64,000 nucleotides of DNA, from the NCBI GenBank assembly GCA_964607165.1, contig CAZSIT010000001.1, positions 62,001-126,000 of the forward strand, read 5' to 3'. The first letter of the stretch is position 1. Each line of letters begins with the position of its first letter. The notes below the pieces were generated by a model. The model made no database searches and had not been told where the DNA came from. It was given only the letters and a program-made list of their open reading frames with translations. This DNA is from DSPP01 sp964607165 (GTDB lineage Bacteria > Zixibacteria > MSB-5A5 > DSPP01). Of the stretch, positions 52,203 through 60,614 are shown piece by piece. The translations under genes were made by a program, and so were the position numbers.

Positions 52203-53165
52203 ATGACTGGCGAAGTTTTCATTTTGATATTCCCTCTGTTGTTTTTATCGGAAATTCCCACCAAGCCGGTTAGCTCTATTTTCAATCCTTACTTTTCCAC
52301 CTTCTCGATTGTCGCCTGCGACCCCAAAGCCGAGCTTTGGGGCGTGGCGGTGCAATCCAAGTTTCCCTTCGTTGGCAACGGGGTGGCCTGGGCAAAAACT
52401 GGTGTTGGCGCGGTAGCCACACAGGCGTATGCCAACTTAGCTTTCGGGCCGGATGGTTTGGCAATGCTCGAAAAAGGGTTTTCCGCTCAACAAGTTCTGG
52501 ATAGTTTGTTGGCACAAGACACGCTCAAGGAAGAGCGGCAGGTTGGCATTGTGGATAAATTTGGCGGTTCGGCCAACTTTACCGGCAAGGGATGTTTTGA
52601 CTGGGCCGGAGGAAAGGCGGGTAAAAATTATACCTGTCAGGGTAACATTCTCACAGGCCCGGAAGTGGTGGAAGCGCTGGCCAAAGCGTTTGAAACTTCA
52701 GAAGGAAAACCTTTGGCCGAGCGGCTGGTTATGGCTCTGGATGCGGCCCAAAAGGTGGGAGGAGACCGGCGGGGCAAAGAATCGGCGCACCTTTTGGTGG
52801 TCAAGAAAAACGGCGGGTATGGCGGATACGGCGACCGCTGGATAGATATCCGCGTGGACGATAATCCCGAACCGATTGACGAATTGAAGCGGCTGTATTA
52901 CAACGTCCATCAATTGTACTTTGGCGAAACCGATCCGAAGAAGTTAGTCAATATCGACAAGGACATTTGCACTGAAATTCAAAGCGTCCTAAAAAAGCTC
53001 GGCTATTACAAAGGCGAAGTTAACGGAACTTACGACGAGCCGACCCGCAAGGCATTATCCGACTGGCAGGGGTGGGAAAATTTGGAGATGCGCTGGCGGG
53101 CTGACGACCAAATAGATGGTGTGGTTTTGGATTATATGAGAAAACATTACAACGATAGAAAATAA
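52203..53165 (+). CDS. DUF1028 protein with a peptidoglycan-binding domain
   Basis: A 320-residue exported protein (hydrophobic start FILIFPLLFLSEI). The DUF1028 domain covers about residues 30-235 (TFSIVACDPKAELWGVAVQS, GVGAVATQAYANLAFG, GWA-type loop; an Ntn-hydrolase-like family). Residues 255-315 resemble a peptidoglycan-binding domain (EIQSVLKKLGYYKGEVNGTY, TRKALSDWQ). The ATG has GGAGGAAG directly upstream. It may act on or near the cell wall. The substrate of DUF1028 proteins is unknown. Confidence 0.82.
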   Translation: MTGEVFILIFPLLFLSEIPTKPVSSIFNPYFSTFSIVACDPKAELWGVAVQSKFPFVGNGVAWAKTGVGAVATQAYANLAFGPDGLAMLEKGFSAQQVLDSLLAQDTLKEERQVGIVDKFGGSANFTGKGCFDWAGGKAGKNYTCQGNILTGPEVVEALAKAFETSEGKPLAERLVMALDAAQKVGGDRRGKESAHLLVVKKNGGYGGYGDRWIDIRVDDNPEPIDELKRLYYNVHQLYFGETDPKKLVNIDKDICTEIQSVLKKLGYYKGEVNGTYDEPTRKALSDWQGWENLEMRWRADDQIDGVVLDYMRKHYNDRK

Positions 53166-53181
53166 CATTGAAAAAAATCTT

Positions 53182-54768
53182 TTATCTTTTCACAAAAGGA
53201 ATCGGAACCTTGCCCCAAAAGGGGCCCATCTCACGATATGTTTCCAGTTCTAAAGGCAGTCCGGAGGTTTCGTGTTCCCCCTCCTCCAATACTGCGACTA
53301 TCAGAATAGTGTTGTTAACGTATATAGAATCTAAACTGGCATCCATCACTCGGAGTGAATTTTCGGCTTTTGAGCCGAAGTATGGACCGAAAACTACCTG
53401 CGGCCAATAGGCAAAATCCACCAGCCAGCGAATACCCTTTTTTCGAAAGTACTCGAGCCCTTTCCTTTCTTTATAGTAGGGTAAAACCTCGTTGTTCACC
53501 AGACCGTCTAAATTGATAACCGTCCGGTCGGTGAAATACTGACAGTACCCGGAATTAAAAACTCCCACCCGATCGCCTGTGGGAATATGCTCCCTGACCG
53601 CTTGCAGCATAATTTTGAATCGGTCAAACCTTCGGAACAATTGCGGCGACCAGGCATCCGAGCCAATCGGAAGAAGGGCCAAAACCATTCCCAATGCAAG
53701 TAGTCGGCGGTTGAGTTTTTCTAAAGCCAAGGCTACAACCGGCAGGGTGAGAACGAAAATCGCCTGGGCATACCAGGGACGCACCGACCAACGGAAAAAA
53801 ATATGAAAGGATATAAACAGCCCGGCCGCCACTGGTGCCCATAGAAGGGGTCTATAATCTCTGGGCCAACCTTTAAGCCGATACAACAAAATCCCAATGA
53901 TGAGCAACGTCAAAATCCAGTTGCCGTAATGATAGGCATTTAAGGCAAACGAATAAAAACCTTTCTTCAGCAGAAACCATATCAAATGAAAAGAGAAAAA
54001 AGTTTGATATTCATTCAAATATTGTTGATGAAGATGAAAGGGATAGGCCGTGCCGGAAGTCTGGACGATGCTGCCGAAGGTAATAAAATTGTAAACCAGC
54101 CAGGGCAAAAGAAGCAAAGCGGTGACCGTTCCAGTTTTGGTCAAATCTATAAAATTCCTTTCGCGCCAAAAAAGATAAACCAACAGAACAGCCACGACGA
54201 AAACATTATCGGTGCGGGAAAGAAGTGTCAAACCGCAGACCGTTCCGAAGAGAAACCAGCCCGTCTTCAGCCATTCAGCCGTCGCTTTGAGCGAAAGAAA
54301 TACCAGCAAAGCCAGAAAGAAATTGTTCTGGGCCGTTTCCAAACCGTTCATCGTATAAAACAAGCCGTACGGGTTGACCAAGTAGAAAGCAGCTGCCCAA
54401 AAGCCGACGTTCGGTTTTCCCAAGTTCTGCAGAGTTTTGTAGATAAGAAAAGCAACCGCTACATCGAAGAAAGCCGACAGCATTATGACTAAATGAATGC
54501 TTAACCAATGATACGAATGAAAAAAAAGATAGATGGGGGTGATGACGAAAAGCCAGAGCGGATGAAATCCGTTGGTCAAATTCAATCCGTCGGCAGAAAA
54601 CATTCCCCGGGTTACTAAATTTCTGGCTATCGAAAAATAATAGTAAGCGTCGTCGTAAACTATGTAGAAGAAGTATTTTTCCGGCAGCCAGGCCAGAACC
54701 AGGCGGATTAAAAGCCCAAAACCTAAAAGATAAAGGACTCTCTTGGGTAGCAGATTTCCAAATTCCAT
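53182..54768 (-). CDS. GT39/ArnT-like membrane glycosyltransferase
   Basis: A 528-residue, mostly hydrophobic protein with about 11 membrane segments. The early loop VYDDAYYYFSIARNL has paired Asp residues typical of GT-C polyprenyl-phosphate-dependent transferases (PMT/ArnT family), and NGFHPLWLFVIT follows. The C-terminal 120 residues are soluble. The ATG at 54768 (MEFGNLLPKRVLYLLG) is chosen because the frame from 54924 adds 52 residues of unrelated, charged sequence. It may glycosylate a lipid or protein at the outer face of the inner membrane; acceptor unknown. Confidence 0.8.
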   Translation of the reverse strand: MEFGNLLPKRVLYLLGFGLLIRLVLAWLPEKYFFYIVYDDAYYYFSIARNLVTRGMFSADGLNLTNGFHPLWLFVITPIYLFFHSYHWLSIHLVIMLSAFFDVAVAFLIYKTLQNLGKPNVGFWAAAFYLVNPYGLFYTMNGLETAQNNFFLALLVFLSLKATAEWLKTGWFLFGTVCGLTLLSRTDNVFVVAVLLVYLFWRERNFIDLTKTGTVTALLLLPWLVYNFITFGSIVQTSGTAYPFHLHQQYLNEYQTFFSFHLIWFLLKKGFYSFALNAYHYGNWILTLLIIGILLYRLKGWPRDYRPLLWAPVAAGLFISFHIFFRWSVRPWYAQAIFVLTLPVVALALEKLNRRLLALGMVLALLPIGSDAWSPQLFRRFDRFKIMLQAVREHIPTGDRVGVFNSGYCQYFTDRTVINLDGLVNNEVLPYYKERKGLEYFRKKGIRWLVDFAYWPQVVFGPYFGSKAENSLRVMDASLDSIYVNNTILIVAVLEEGEHETSGLPLELETYREMGPFWGKVPIPFVKR

Positions 54769-54977
54769 AAAACGAAGATTGTCGTATGCTTGGGGTAAGT
54801 CAAGTTTTGCCGCCGACTTCCTCTGTTTTTTGTTTGCAACCTTGACTTTACCGCGTAGATTTTTAACTTCAATTTTGATGAATACATTTGCCGTTTTCCC
54901 TATGGTTGTCTGGGCTGTAACCAAGGAAAACGCTCAAACCTCTATAGAGGCGGGTTGATTAGCCGATAAATTGATAA

Positions 54978-56243
54978 ATGGATAAATTTGTCATCTTCGG
55001 AAAAAAGAAGCTTTCCGGCTCGGTGCCTATCGACGGCTCCAAAAACGCAGTCCTTCCGATTTTAGCCGCCTCTCTGCTTTTGGAAAAGGGCCAATGTGTC
55101 ATAGAAAACGTGCCCAATTTGGCGGATGTGCATACGATGGTGCAGGTAATGGAGGTTTTGGGCGCCAAGGTCGAAAAAGATATGGCCGGAAAACGGCTGA
55201 TGGTGGATGCTTCCGGTGTTAAAAACACAACCGCGCCCTACGATTTGGTGCGCAAAATGCGTGCTTCCTTTTTAGTTTTGGGCCCACTTTTGGGACGCTT
55301 TGGCAAAGCTAAAGTTTCGCTGCCCGGCGGGTGTGTTTTGGGACAGCGGCCGGTCAATCTCCACCTTTATGGTTTTTCGCGGATGGGGGCGCAGTTTGAA
55401 GAAGAAGGGGGCTACATTATCGGCAAAGCCAAAGAATTGACTGGCGCCACCATTTTCTTCGATAGACCTACGCACACCGGCACGGAAAACATCATCACCG
55501 GCGCAGTTTTGGCCAAGGGGAAAACGACCATCCTGAATGCCGCCTGCGACCCGGAGGTAGTGGATTTAGCAAACTTCCTAAACAAAATGGGAGCGAAAGT
55601 TGAAGGAGCGGGAACTTCCATCGTTGCCATAAGCGGTGTCAAAAAATTGGAATCGGTCGAGCACCGCGTGATTCCCGACCGGTTGGAAGCCGGCACCTTT
55701 TTGGCTGCGACGGCGGCGACGGGCGGTTACGTGGAATTGACCGACCTGTGCCCCACTCATCTGCATATGGTGTTAATCAAACTTTCCGAAATGGGCGTGC
55801 ACGTGGAAATCAATAAAAACAGCCTGCGATTGAAAGGCCCTGCGCGCATGAAAGCTTTTTCGATAACCACTTTCCCTTATCCCGGTTTTCCCACCGACCT
55901 GCAGGCGCAGATGATGTCTTTGGCCGCCGTTGCCAACGGCACCAGCCATATCCGCGAGACGGTTTTTGAGGACCGCTTTACCCACGCCGCGGAGATGACC
56001 CGTTTGGGGGCCGACATACAGATAACGCACGATGAGGCCACCATTAAAGGTGTGGAAACGCTCAAGGGCGCTTCCATAATGGCTTCCGACATCCGCGCCG
56101 GCGCCGGTCTGGTAGTCGCCGCCCTGGCTGCCGAGGGAAAATCGGAAATTTTGCGTGTGTATCACATCGATCGCGGCTACCACCAAATCGAGTTGAAACT
56201 CCAGCACCTGGGCGCTGATATCGAGCGCGTCAAGGCGGATTAA
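54978..56243 (+). CDS. murA: UDP-N-acetylglucosamine 1-carboxyvinyltransferase
   Basis: A 421-residue enzyme of peptidoglycan synthesis. Signatures include GSVPIDGSKNAVLPILAASL, LPGGCVLGQRPVNLH with the active-site Cys119 (fosfomycin target), and FPTDLQAQMMSLAAVANG. Length is normal. It transfers enolpyruvate from PEP to UDP-GlcNAc. A single-gene unit ending in a strong symmetrical terminator. Confidence 0.97.
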   Translation: MDKFVIFGKKKLSGSVPIDGSKNAVLPILAASLLLEKGQCVIENVPNLADVHTMVQVMEVLGAKVEKDMAGKRLMVDASGVKNTTAPYDLVRKMRASFLVLGPLLGRFGKAKVSLPGGCVLGQRPVNLHLYGFSRMGAQFEEEGGYIIGKAKELTGATIFFDRPTHTGTENIITGAVLAKGKTTILNAACDPEVVDLANFLNKMGAKVEGAGTSIVAISGVKKLESVEHRVIPDRLEAGTFLAATAATGGYVELTDLCPTHLHMVLIKLSEMGVHVEINKNSLRLKGPARMKAFSITTFPYPGFPTDLQAQMMSLAAVANGTSHIRETVFEDRFTHAAEMTRLGADIQITHDEATIKGVETLKGASIMASDIRAGAGLVVAALAAEGKSEILRVYHIDRGYHQIELKLQHLGADIERVKAD

Positions 56244-56332
56244 AACGTATTATCCTGAAACGATTATTCTTGGTCAAGGATTCTATAAGAAATTTGCCTG
56301 TTAAGGCAATTTAAAGAAACTTGCGCGGAAAT

Positions 56333-56366
56333 AAAAAAGCCCCGTCTTGCGACGGGGCTTTTTTAT
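56333..56366. terminator. Bidirectional terminator
   Basis: AGCCCCGTC TTGC GACGGGGCT, with A6 on the left and T6 on the right, between murA and the convergent secreted protein gene. Confidence 0.92.
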
Positions 56367-56376
56367 TTTTACCGGC

Positions 56377-59202
56377 CTACTGGCATCCCGGAGGGCATTG
56401 ATTCAAGAATGTGCAATTCAGATGAATCACCACATCTGCGGCGGTTAAAATCCCGTCGCCGTTCATATCGTAGCAGCGGCGCGGATTGAGAGCCTCGACA
56501 TTCAGGAAAGTCAGGTTCAGCCCCTGGACCACGTCGGCAGAAGTCAATATGTCGTCGTTGTTCATGTCGCCCAATTTGCAGGCTATCTTCTTGCAAACGG
56601 TGGCCTCTCCTACCACAGTTCCGGCCGGGTCGGTGACAATTAGAGTCACACAACCGATCTGGCCTTTCACCGGGTTGTTGTCCGTGCAGATAACCACCAT
56701 GATTACACCGGGACCGGGAGCCGGGAAACAAGCGGGCAGAGCTGGCACATAGGTAGCGGTCCAACCCGGCGGGAGGTTTTCCACCGGCGTCACGCAGTAC
56801 GTCGCCCCGGCTGGAATCTGAATCGGCACCCGGAAGGTGTCGCAGCGGCGGCCGCAGTTGTACGGGTCGTAGTCCACGTCCAGATTATGCTGCACGGTGT
56901 CGTTACAGCAATCGGAGAACTTCAAAATCCGCACGCAGCCATGTCCACCCGGCAGATTCGGCACGATATACTGGAAGTAGAACTGGGCCGAATCCCCCGG
57001 CGGTATGCAGGGTATGGGTGGCGGGAAGTTCAGGGTCCCGATGGTCGTCCAGGGACCTCCTACGGCATTGAAGCCAGCTTGCTGGAGAACCAACGAATCG
57101 ATGTAGCAGGTGTCGGGTGTATTGTTCAAGATAAACAGGCAAACCCGGCAGGTGTCACCCGGTATCAGTCTGTGCGGGTCGCAATCAGGGAAGCGGATTT
57201 CCTCGCGGAATTGGTCGCAGGGGACGCAGTGGTGGCCCTTATGCTGGAGCCAGAAGGCCTGATCCAACTGGTCATACGTTCCATTCCAGTTGTAATCGTT
57301 ACACTGGGGATTCGCGATTAAGTCGCTGTTCTCGACCACCAAGTTGCAGTTGATGTCGGTCGAGGTTACCCGGTCAATGACGTAGCAACAGGTATCCGAC
57401 CCAGTCGGGGTGTTAAACACGATGCAAAGCTTGACCAGGCAGGGTAGGATATTCGGGCAGCGGAAGCCGGCATCCACATACCAGGTGGCCTGCCCAAGAG
57501 CGTTCGACGGTCCATTAGGATAAACCAGTGGCCAGGGTGGCACCGCCTGCTCGGGGCAGGGGCAGACGTTCGGACACATCGAGAAATCGAGCCACATCTG
57601 CGTGGCCGGATGGCCGCCGACCGGATTGCCGTTGCAGTCCTTCAAAGTGATGGTGTACGGAACGTCCGATTCGGGGCACATCACCAGGCAGTTCGGAACA
57701 ATCGTTGAATCGCAGCAGACGGTGTCCTGCGGCGGTTGTTCGCAGGCGTCGTCTATGCCGTTGGGCGGATTGACGTCACCCAAACAGGCCGCCACGACCG
57801 TCCCGCCAAAAACGGGCACGCATTGGCCCGCCGGCACCAGCGCGCAGATTAGACTCCCACCCGGGCCGGTATAACAGCAGGCCTCTTGAGCCGGCGTAAA
57901 TCCCAATTTCCTGGTCGGCACCATCAAAAACTCGCTGATTTGGACGTTCATAGCGTGGATCCCAAACTGGTCTTCCGTATCCACCGTTCTCGTGTCGATA
58001 TCCTGGGGGAATATCCGGTACGCTACGTAGTGGGTAACGGTGTCGTACACCGGCTCGCTATTTTTTTGCGCAGGCGCTAATAAGAAAAGCGGCAGCAAAG
58101 AATCGATGAACTCAAAACTCGGAACATCGAACTGGTCTTGCAGCTGGACCGGCTTTCTAATCATTTTAGGGTTCTGAATCCGGTATCCGGTATAATGGTC
58201 CATCCTTTGCGGTGCGGGGTGCGGAAATTTTCTCGTGGGGACGCAAAAGTATACCAGGTTGTCAATAATCACGGTGGTGGATTCGAATTGATTCTTATAT
58301 AGCACGCTAAGCGGCGGTGTGGGAGTAAGGATATTGGTATGATACCAGTTCAGGTGATCGTCCGGCCTGAAGAAATTAAAGATTTTCCCGTCAACTGTCT
58401 TTTGAACCGGATTGGAGAGGTAGTCAATCTGGTTAAGTTGGAGCTGATTGCTCCCAAACTGGTCTTTAGCAACAGCCGTAAGAGGGGGGACGAAGGGAAC
58501 CGGCTGCACCCGCCAGACTTTAAAGTGGTTTGGCTCTATGATGGTGTGCCAGACCCGCAAAATTTGGCCGACAATCTGGCCCGTCTGCAAATCGGTCAAT
58601 GGAACCGAAAAAGGTACCGGCGTGCAAAATCTTTCTCCCGGTCCCGGGGGAACGCAGCGCAGTGACTCATTGACCACGCGCACCGGCAGCGGTTGAATAC
58701 TGGCTGGATTACCCGGCTGCTGTGGAAAACCGGAAACTAACCGCATCCCCAACATTGGTAGATCAATCTCCACAAAAACATCAAAGAACGAAAGAGCCGG
58801 TAAATCCGGAGGTTCTTGAAGGGCTGTGGTTCGCCCCAAGGACGGGGGTGCCGCCGGGTTAAGCATCAGGTCAACCGGCCCTAATGTAGGTGAAACGCTG
58901 TGCAAGGAAAGCATAAGCATTTCAGTTTCAATGTAAGGGTAGGGAGGGGGAGGGCCGGGGGGATTTATTCGGGGGCCGCGCTGTACGATGGTGCCGGTGC
59001 GCTCACCCAGCAAATGCAAATCTAAAGTTTGTGGTCCGATTTCCACCAAGACATCCGCCGTGGAAGGCATCGAATCTCTTCCCGGCGGAGGGAAATTGGG
59101 ATTGTCTCCCCAAGCCAATGAACTTGTGCAAAGCAGGATACCGATTGCCAGTAAAGCCAGCCAGCTTTTCGGGCTGGTGGACGATTTTTGGGTGCTACAC
59201 AT
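56377..59202 (-). CDS. Secreted Cys-rich protein with four DQF repeats and a dockerin
   Basis: A 941-residue exported protein with a signal peptide (LALLAIGILLCTSSLAWGD). Residues about 225-437 hold four repeats of the form [DN]H-x-WYR..V..DQF......[LF]..P-x-K, for example KDQFGSNQLQLNQ, KNQFESTT, QDQFDVPSF and EDQFGIHAM. Each is about 45-55 residues long. A long Cys/Pro-rich region follows (CCDSTIVPNC, CPNVCPCPEQ). The C-terminus is a dockerin-like pair of calcium loops (DMNNDDILTSADVVQGLN; DMNGDGILTAADVVIHLN). It probably attaches to a cohesin-like partner or folds with calcium outside the cell. The ATG has a strong AGGAGG site. Confidence 0.85.
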   Translation of the reverse strand: MCSTQKSSTSPKSWLALLAIGILLCTSSLAWGDNPNFPPPGRDSMPSTADVLVEIGPQTLDLHLLGERTGTIVQRGPRINPPGPPPPYPYIETEMLMLSLHSVSPTLGPVDLMLNPAAPPSLGRTTALQEPPDLPALSFFDVFVEIDLPMLGMRLVSGFPQQPGNPASIQPLPVRVVNESLRCVPPGPGERFCTPVPFSVPLTDLQTGQIVGQILRVWHTIIEPNHFKVWRVQPVPFVPPLTAVAKDQFGSNQLQLNQIDYLSNPVQKTVDGKIFNFFRPDDHLNWYHTNILTPTPPLSVLYKNQFESTTVIIDNLVYFCVPTRKFPHPAPQRMDHYTGYRIQNPKMIRKPVQLQDQFDVPSFEFIDSLLPLFLLAPAQKNSEPVYDTVTHYVAYRIFPQDIDTRTVDTEDQFGIHAMNVQISEFLMVPTRKLGFTPAQEACCYTGPGGSLICALVPAGQCVPVFGGTVVAACLGDVNPPNGIDDACEQPPQDTVCCDSTIVPNCLVMCPESDVPYTITLKDCNGNPVGGHPATQMWLDFSMCPNVCPCPEQAVPPWPLVYPNGPSNALGQATWYVDAGFRCPNILPCLVKLCIVFNTPTGSDTCCYVIDRVTSTDINCNLVVENSDLIANPQCNDYNWNGTYDQLDQAFWLQHKGHHCVPCDQFREEIRFPDCDPHRLIPGDTCRVCLFILNNTPDTCYIDSLVLQQAGFNAVGGPWTTIGTLNFPPPIPCIPPGDSAQFYFQYIVPNLPGGHGCVRILKFSDCCNDTVQHNLDVDYDPYNCGRRCDTFRVPIQIPAGATYCVTPVENLPPGWTATYVPALPACFPAPGPGVIMVVICTDNNPVKGQIGCVTLIVTDPAGTVVGEATVCKKIACKLGDMNNDDILTSADVVQGLNLTFLNVEALNPRRCYDMNGDGILTAADVVIHLNCTFLNQCPPGCQ

Positions 59203-59670
59203 AAAATATACCTCCTACGTTGTATTTTTCTTTTGGCGCCCGCCATTGGCGAGCGCCGGTTTTGAACTCTTGTATCGGTTAAGTAACTTTTAAATAATAG
59301 CTTAGCCGTAGCGAGCTTCTCTGAACCAAGAAAACCCGCTTTGTCTTTGCAAACCTCCTTATAGTAAGGGTCAGTTCTTCTTTGCCCGGATGCGGTCTTT
59401 TCTTTCGGTTTGGTTAAAATGTCTCCCTCAAACCATCTGTCAAAACGAAAGAACCAACCCCATCCACGCCCACACCTATAAAACCTACAAAATACGCAGT
59501 TATAATTTACCATCAACCCAAAATTTGTCAAGCTTTTTCGGAAAATAAGTTAGAAATACCCTAAGCCCTTGTAACTTATTAGCCTACCGATACTTTTTTA
59601 GAGAAGTGGTTTCTTCCAAATTATTTTACTTGAAAACACGGTAAGCAACTACAAGACAATGGAATAGAGC
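59203..59670. promoter_or_regulatory. Leader and intergenic region of the dockerin gene
   Basis: No gene is supported here. On the minus strand, a strong hairpin (59235-59257: GGCGCCCGCCA / TGGCGAGCGCC, one mismatch) lies about 10 bases before the AGGAGG of the dockerin gene and may act on translation or transcription. A 9-bp inverted repeat, AATAAGTTA (59544-59552) / TAACTTATT (59572-59580), lies downstream of recR and could be a weak terminator. A minus-strand TTGACA near 59530 with TATAAC at a too-long 21-bp spacing is noted only as a possibility. Confidence 0.4.
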
Positions 59671-60309
59671 CTATTTTATTTCCTGCCGGTCGGCCAGGGC
59701 GCGCAAGAGCGTTCCCTGGTCAACGAACTCCAAATCGCCCCCTACCGGCACGCCGCGGGCAATGCGGGTGACGCGCACGCCCGACGACTTTAGCTCGCGC
59801 GCCAGATAAGTAGCGGTTGCTTCTCCTTCAGTCGAAGGATTGGTGGCTACAATTATTTCCTTGATACTCTTTTTTGCCCGGTTCAACAGCTCTTTTACCC
59901 GCAATTCTTCCGGCCCAACTCCGTCCAAAGGCGAAAGCACCCCGCCCAAAACGTGGTAGAGGCCGCGGTACTCCCCACTTCTTTCGATGACTGCCAAATC
60001 GGCCGGCTCTTCCACCACGCAAATGACCGAATCATCCCGCTTGGGGTCGGTGCAAATCGAACAGGGGTCGGCCTGCGTGAAATTAAAACAAATCGAACAG
60101 GTGCGGATTTTGCCTTTCAAATCCGAGAGCGCTACCGCCAGCTCCAAAACTTGTCCTTCGTCCGCTTTCAAGAGGTGAAAAGCCAGCCGTGCCGCCGTCT
60201 TTTTCCCAATCCCCGGCAGCTTGGCAAATTCTTCAATGAGCCTATCGACCGGCGAGCCGCCTGCCCGTTCTCCTTGCCCATCTTCTCCGCGGCCAGGGTT
60301 GGTATTCAT
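59671..60309 (-). CDS. recR: Recombination protein RecR
   Basis: A 212-residue protein of the RecFOR repair pathway. It has a helix-hairpin-helix (FAKLPGIGKKTAARLAFHLL), a zinc finger (CSICFNFTQADPCSIC) and a Toprim domain (VCVVEEPADLAVIERSGEYRGLYHVLGG, TNPSTEGEATATYL). The ATG at 60309 is preferred over the TTG two codons earlier. The common partners dnaX and ybaB are not next to it here. Confidence 0.95.
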   Translation of the reverse strand: MNTNPGRGEDGQGERAGGSPVDRLIEEFAKLPGIGKKTAARLAFHLLKADEGQVLELAVALSDLKGKIRTCSICFNFTQADPCSICTDPKRDDSVICVVEEPADLAVIERSGEYRGLYHVLGGVLSPLDGVGPEELRVKELLNRAKKSIKEIIVATNPSTEGEATATYLARELKSSGVRVTRIARGVPVGGDLEFVDQGTLLRALADRQEIK

Positions 60310-60360
60310 ACCCAAAGTATAACATTACCGGCAAACGCTGGCAAGCTGGTTAACAAGTGC

Positions 60361-60392
60361 TTGACAAAAAATAAGTACATACTTACTTATAT
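60361..60392 (+). promoter_or_regulatory. Candidate promoter with an embedded dyad
   Basis: A perfect TTGACA (60361-60366), followed by ATAAGTACATACTTACTTAT (60371-60390), which contains TAAGTA/TACTTA and ATAAGT/ACTTAT inverted repeats, and a possible -10 (TTATAT). A regulator binding the dyad would block the promoter. It points to the FG-GAP gene 220 bp downstream. Confidence 0.4.
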
Positions 60393-60438
60393 CCTTGTGC
60401 CGAAAAAGTTTTAGTTAAACCAAGTAGTTCTTTGTCAG

Positions 60439-60489
60439 AAAGGAGGTTTATTGATCAGCGATAAAGACCTTTTTGCGCATGGTTTCTGA
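60439..60489 (+). other. Short leader ORF with a strong ribosome site
   Basis: AAAGGAGG followed by a TTG-start frame of 12 codons (MISDKDLFAHGF, stop). It could be a leader peptide or the decayed start of a lost gene. The rest of the 305-bp gap between recR and the FG-GAP gene shows no other gene. Confidence 0.3.
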
Positions 60490-60614
60490 GACAGGCCGAC
60501 AACTTTGTTTGTAGGGTTATAATTGGATTATCGCCCACTGCCTGAGAGACCCGCCTGTAAAGGTGAGTTTTTATGATATAGAAAACAGAACTCAGTAAGA
60601 CAAAGGAGACCTAT

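Noticed and set aside
54769..54924. N-terminal extension of the glycosyltransferase frame
   Set aside because: The extra 52 residues are charged and precede a natural ATG followed by the first membrane helix; they cover the murA promoter region.
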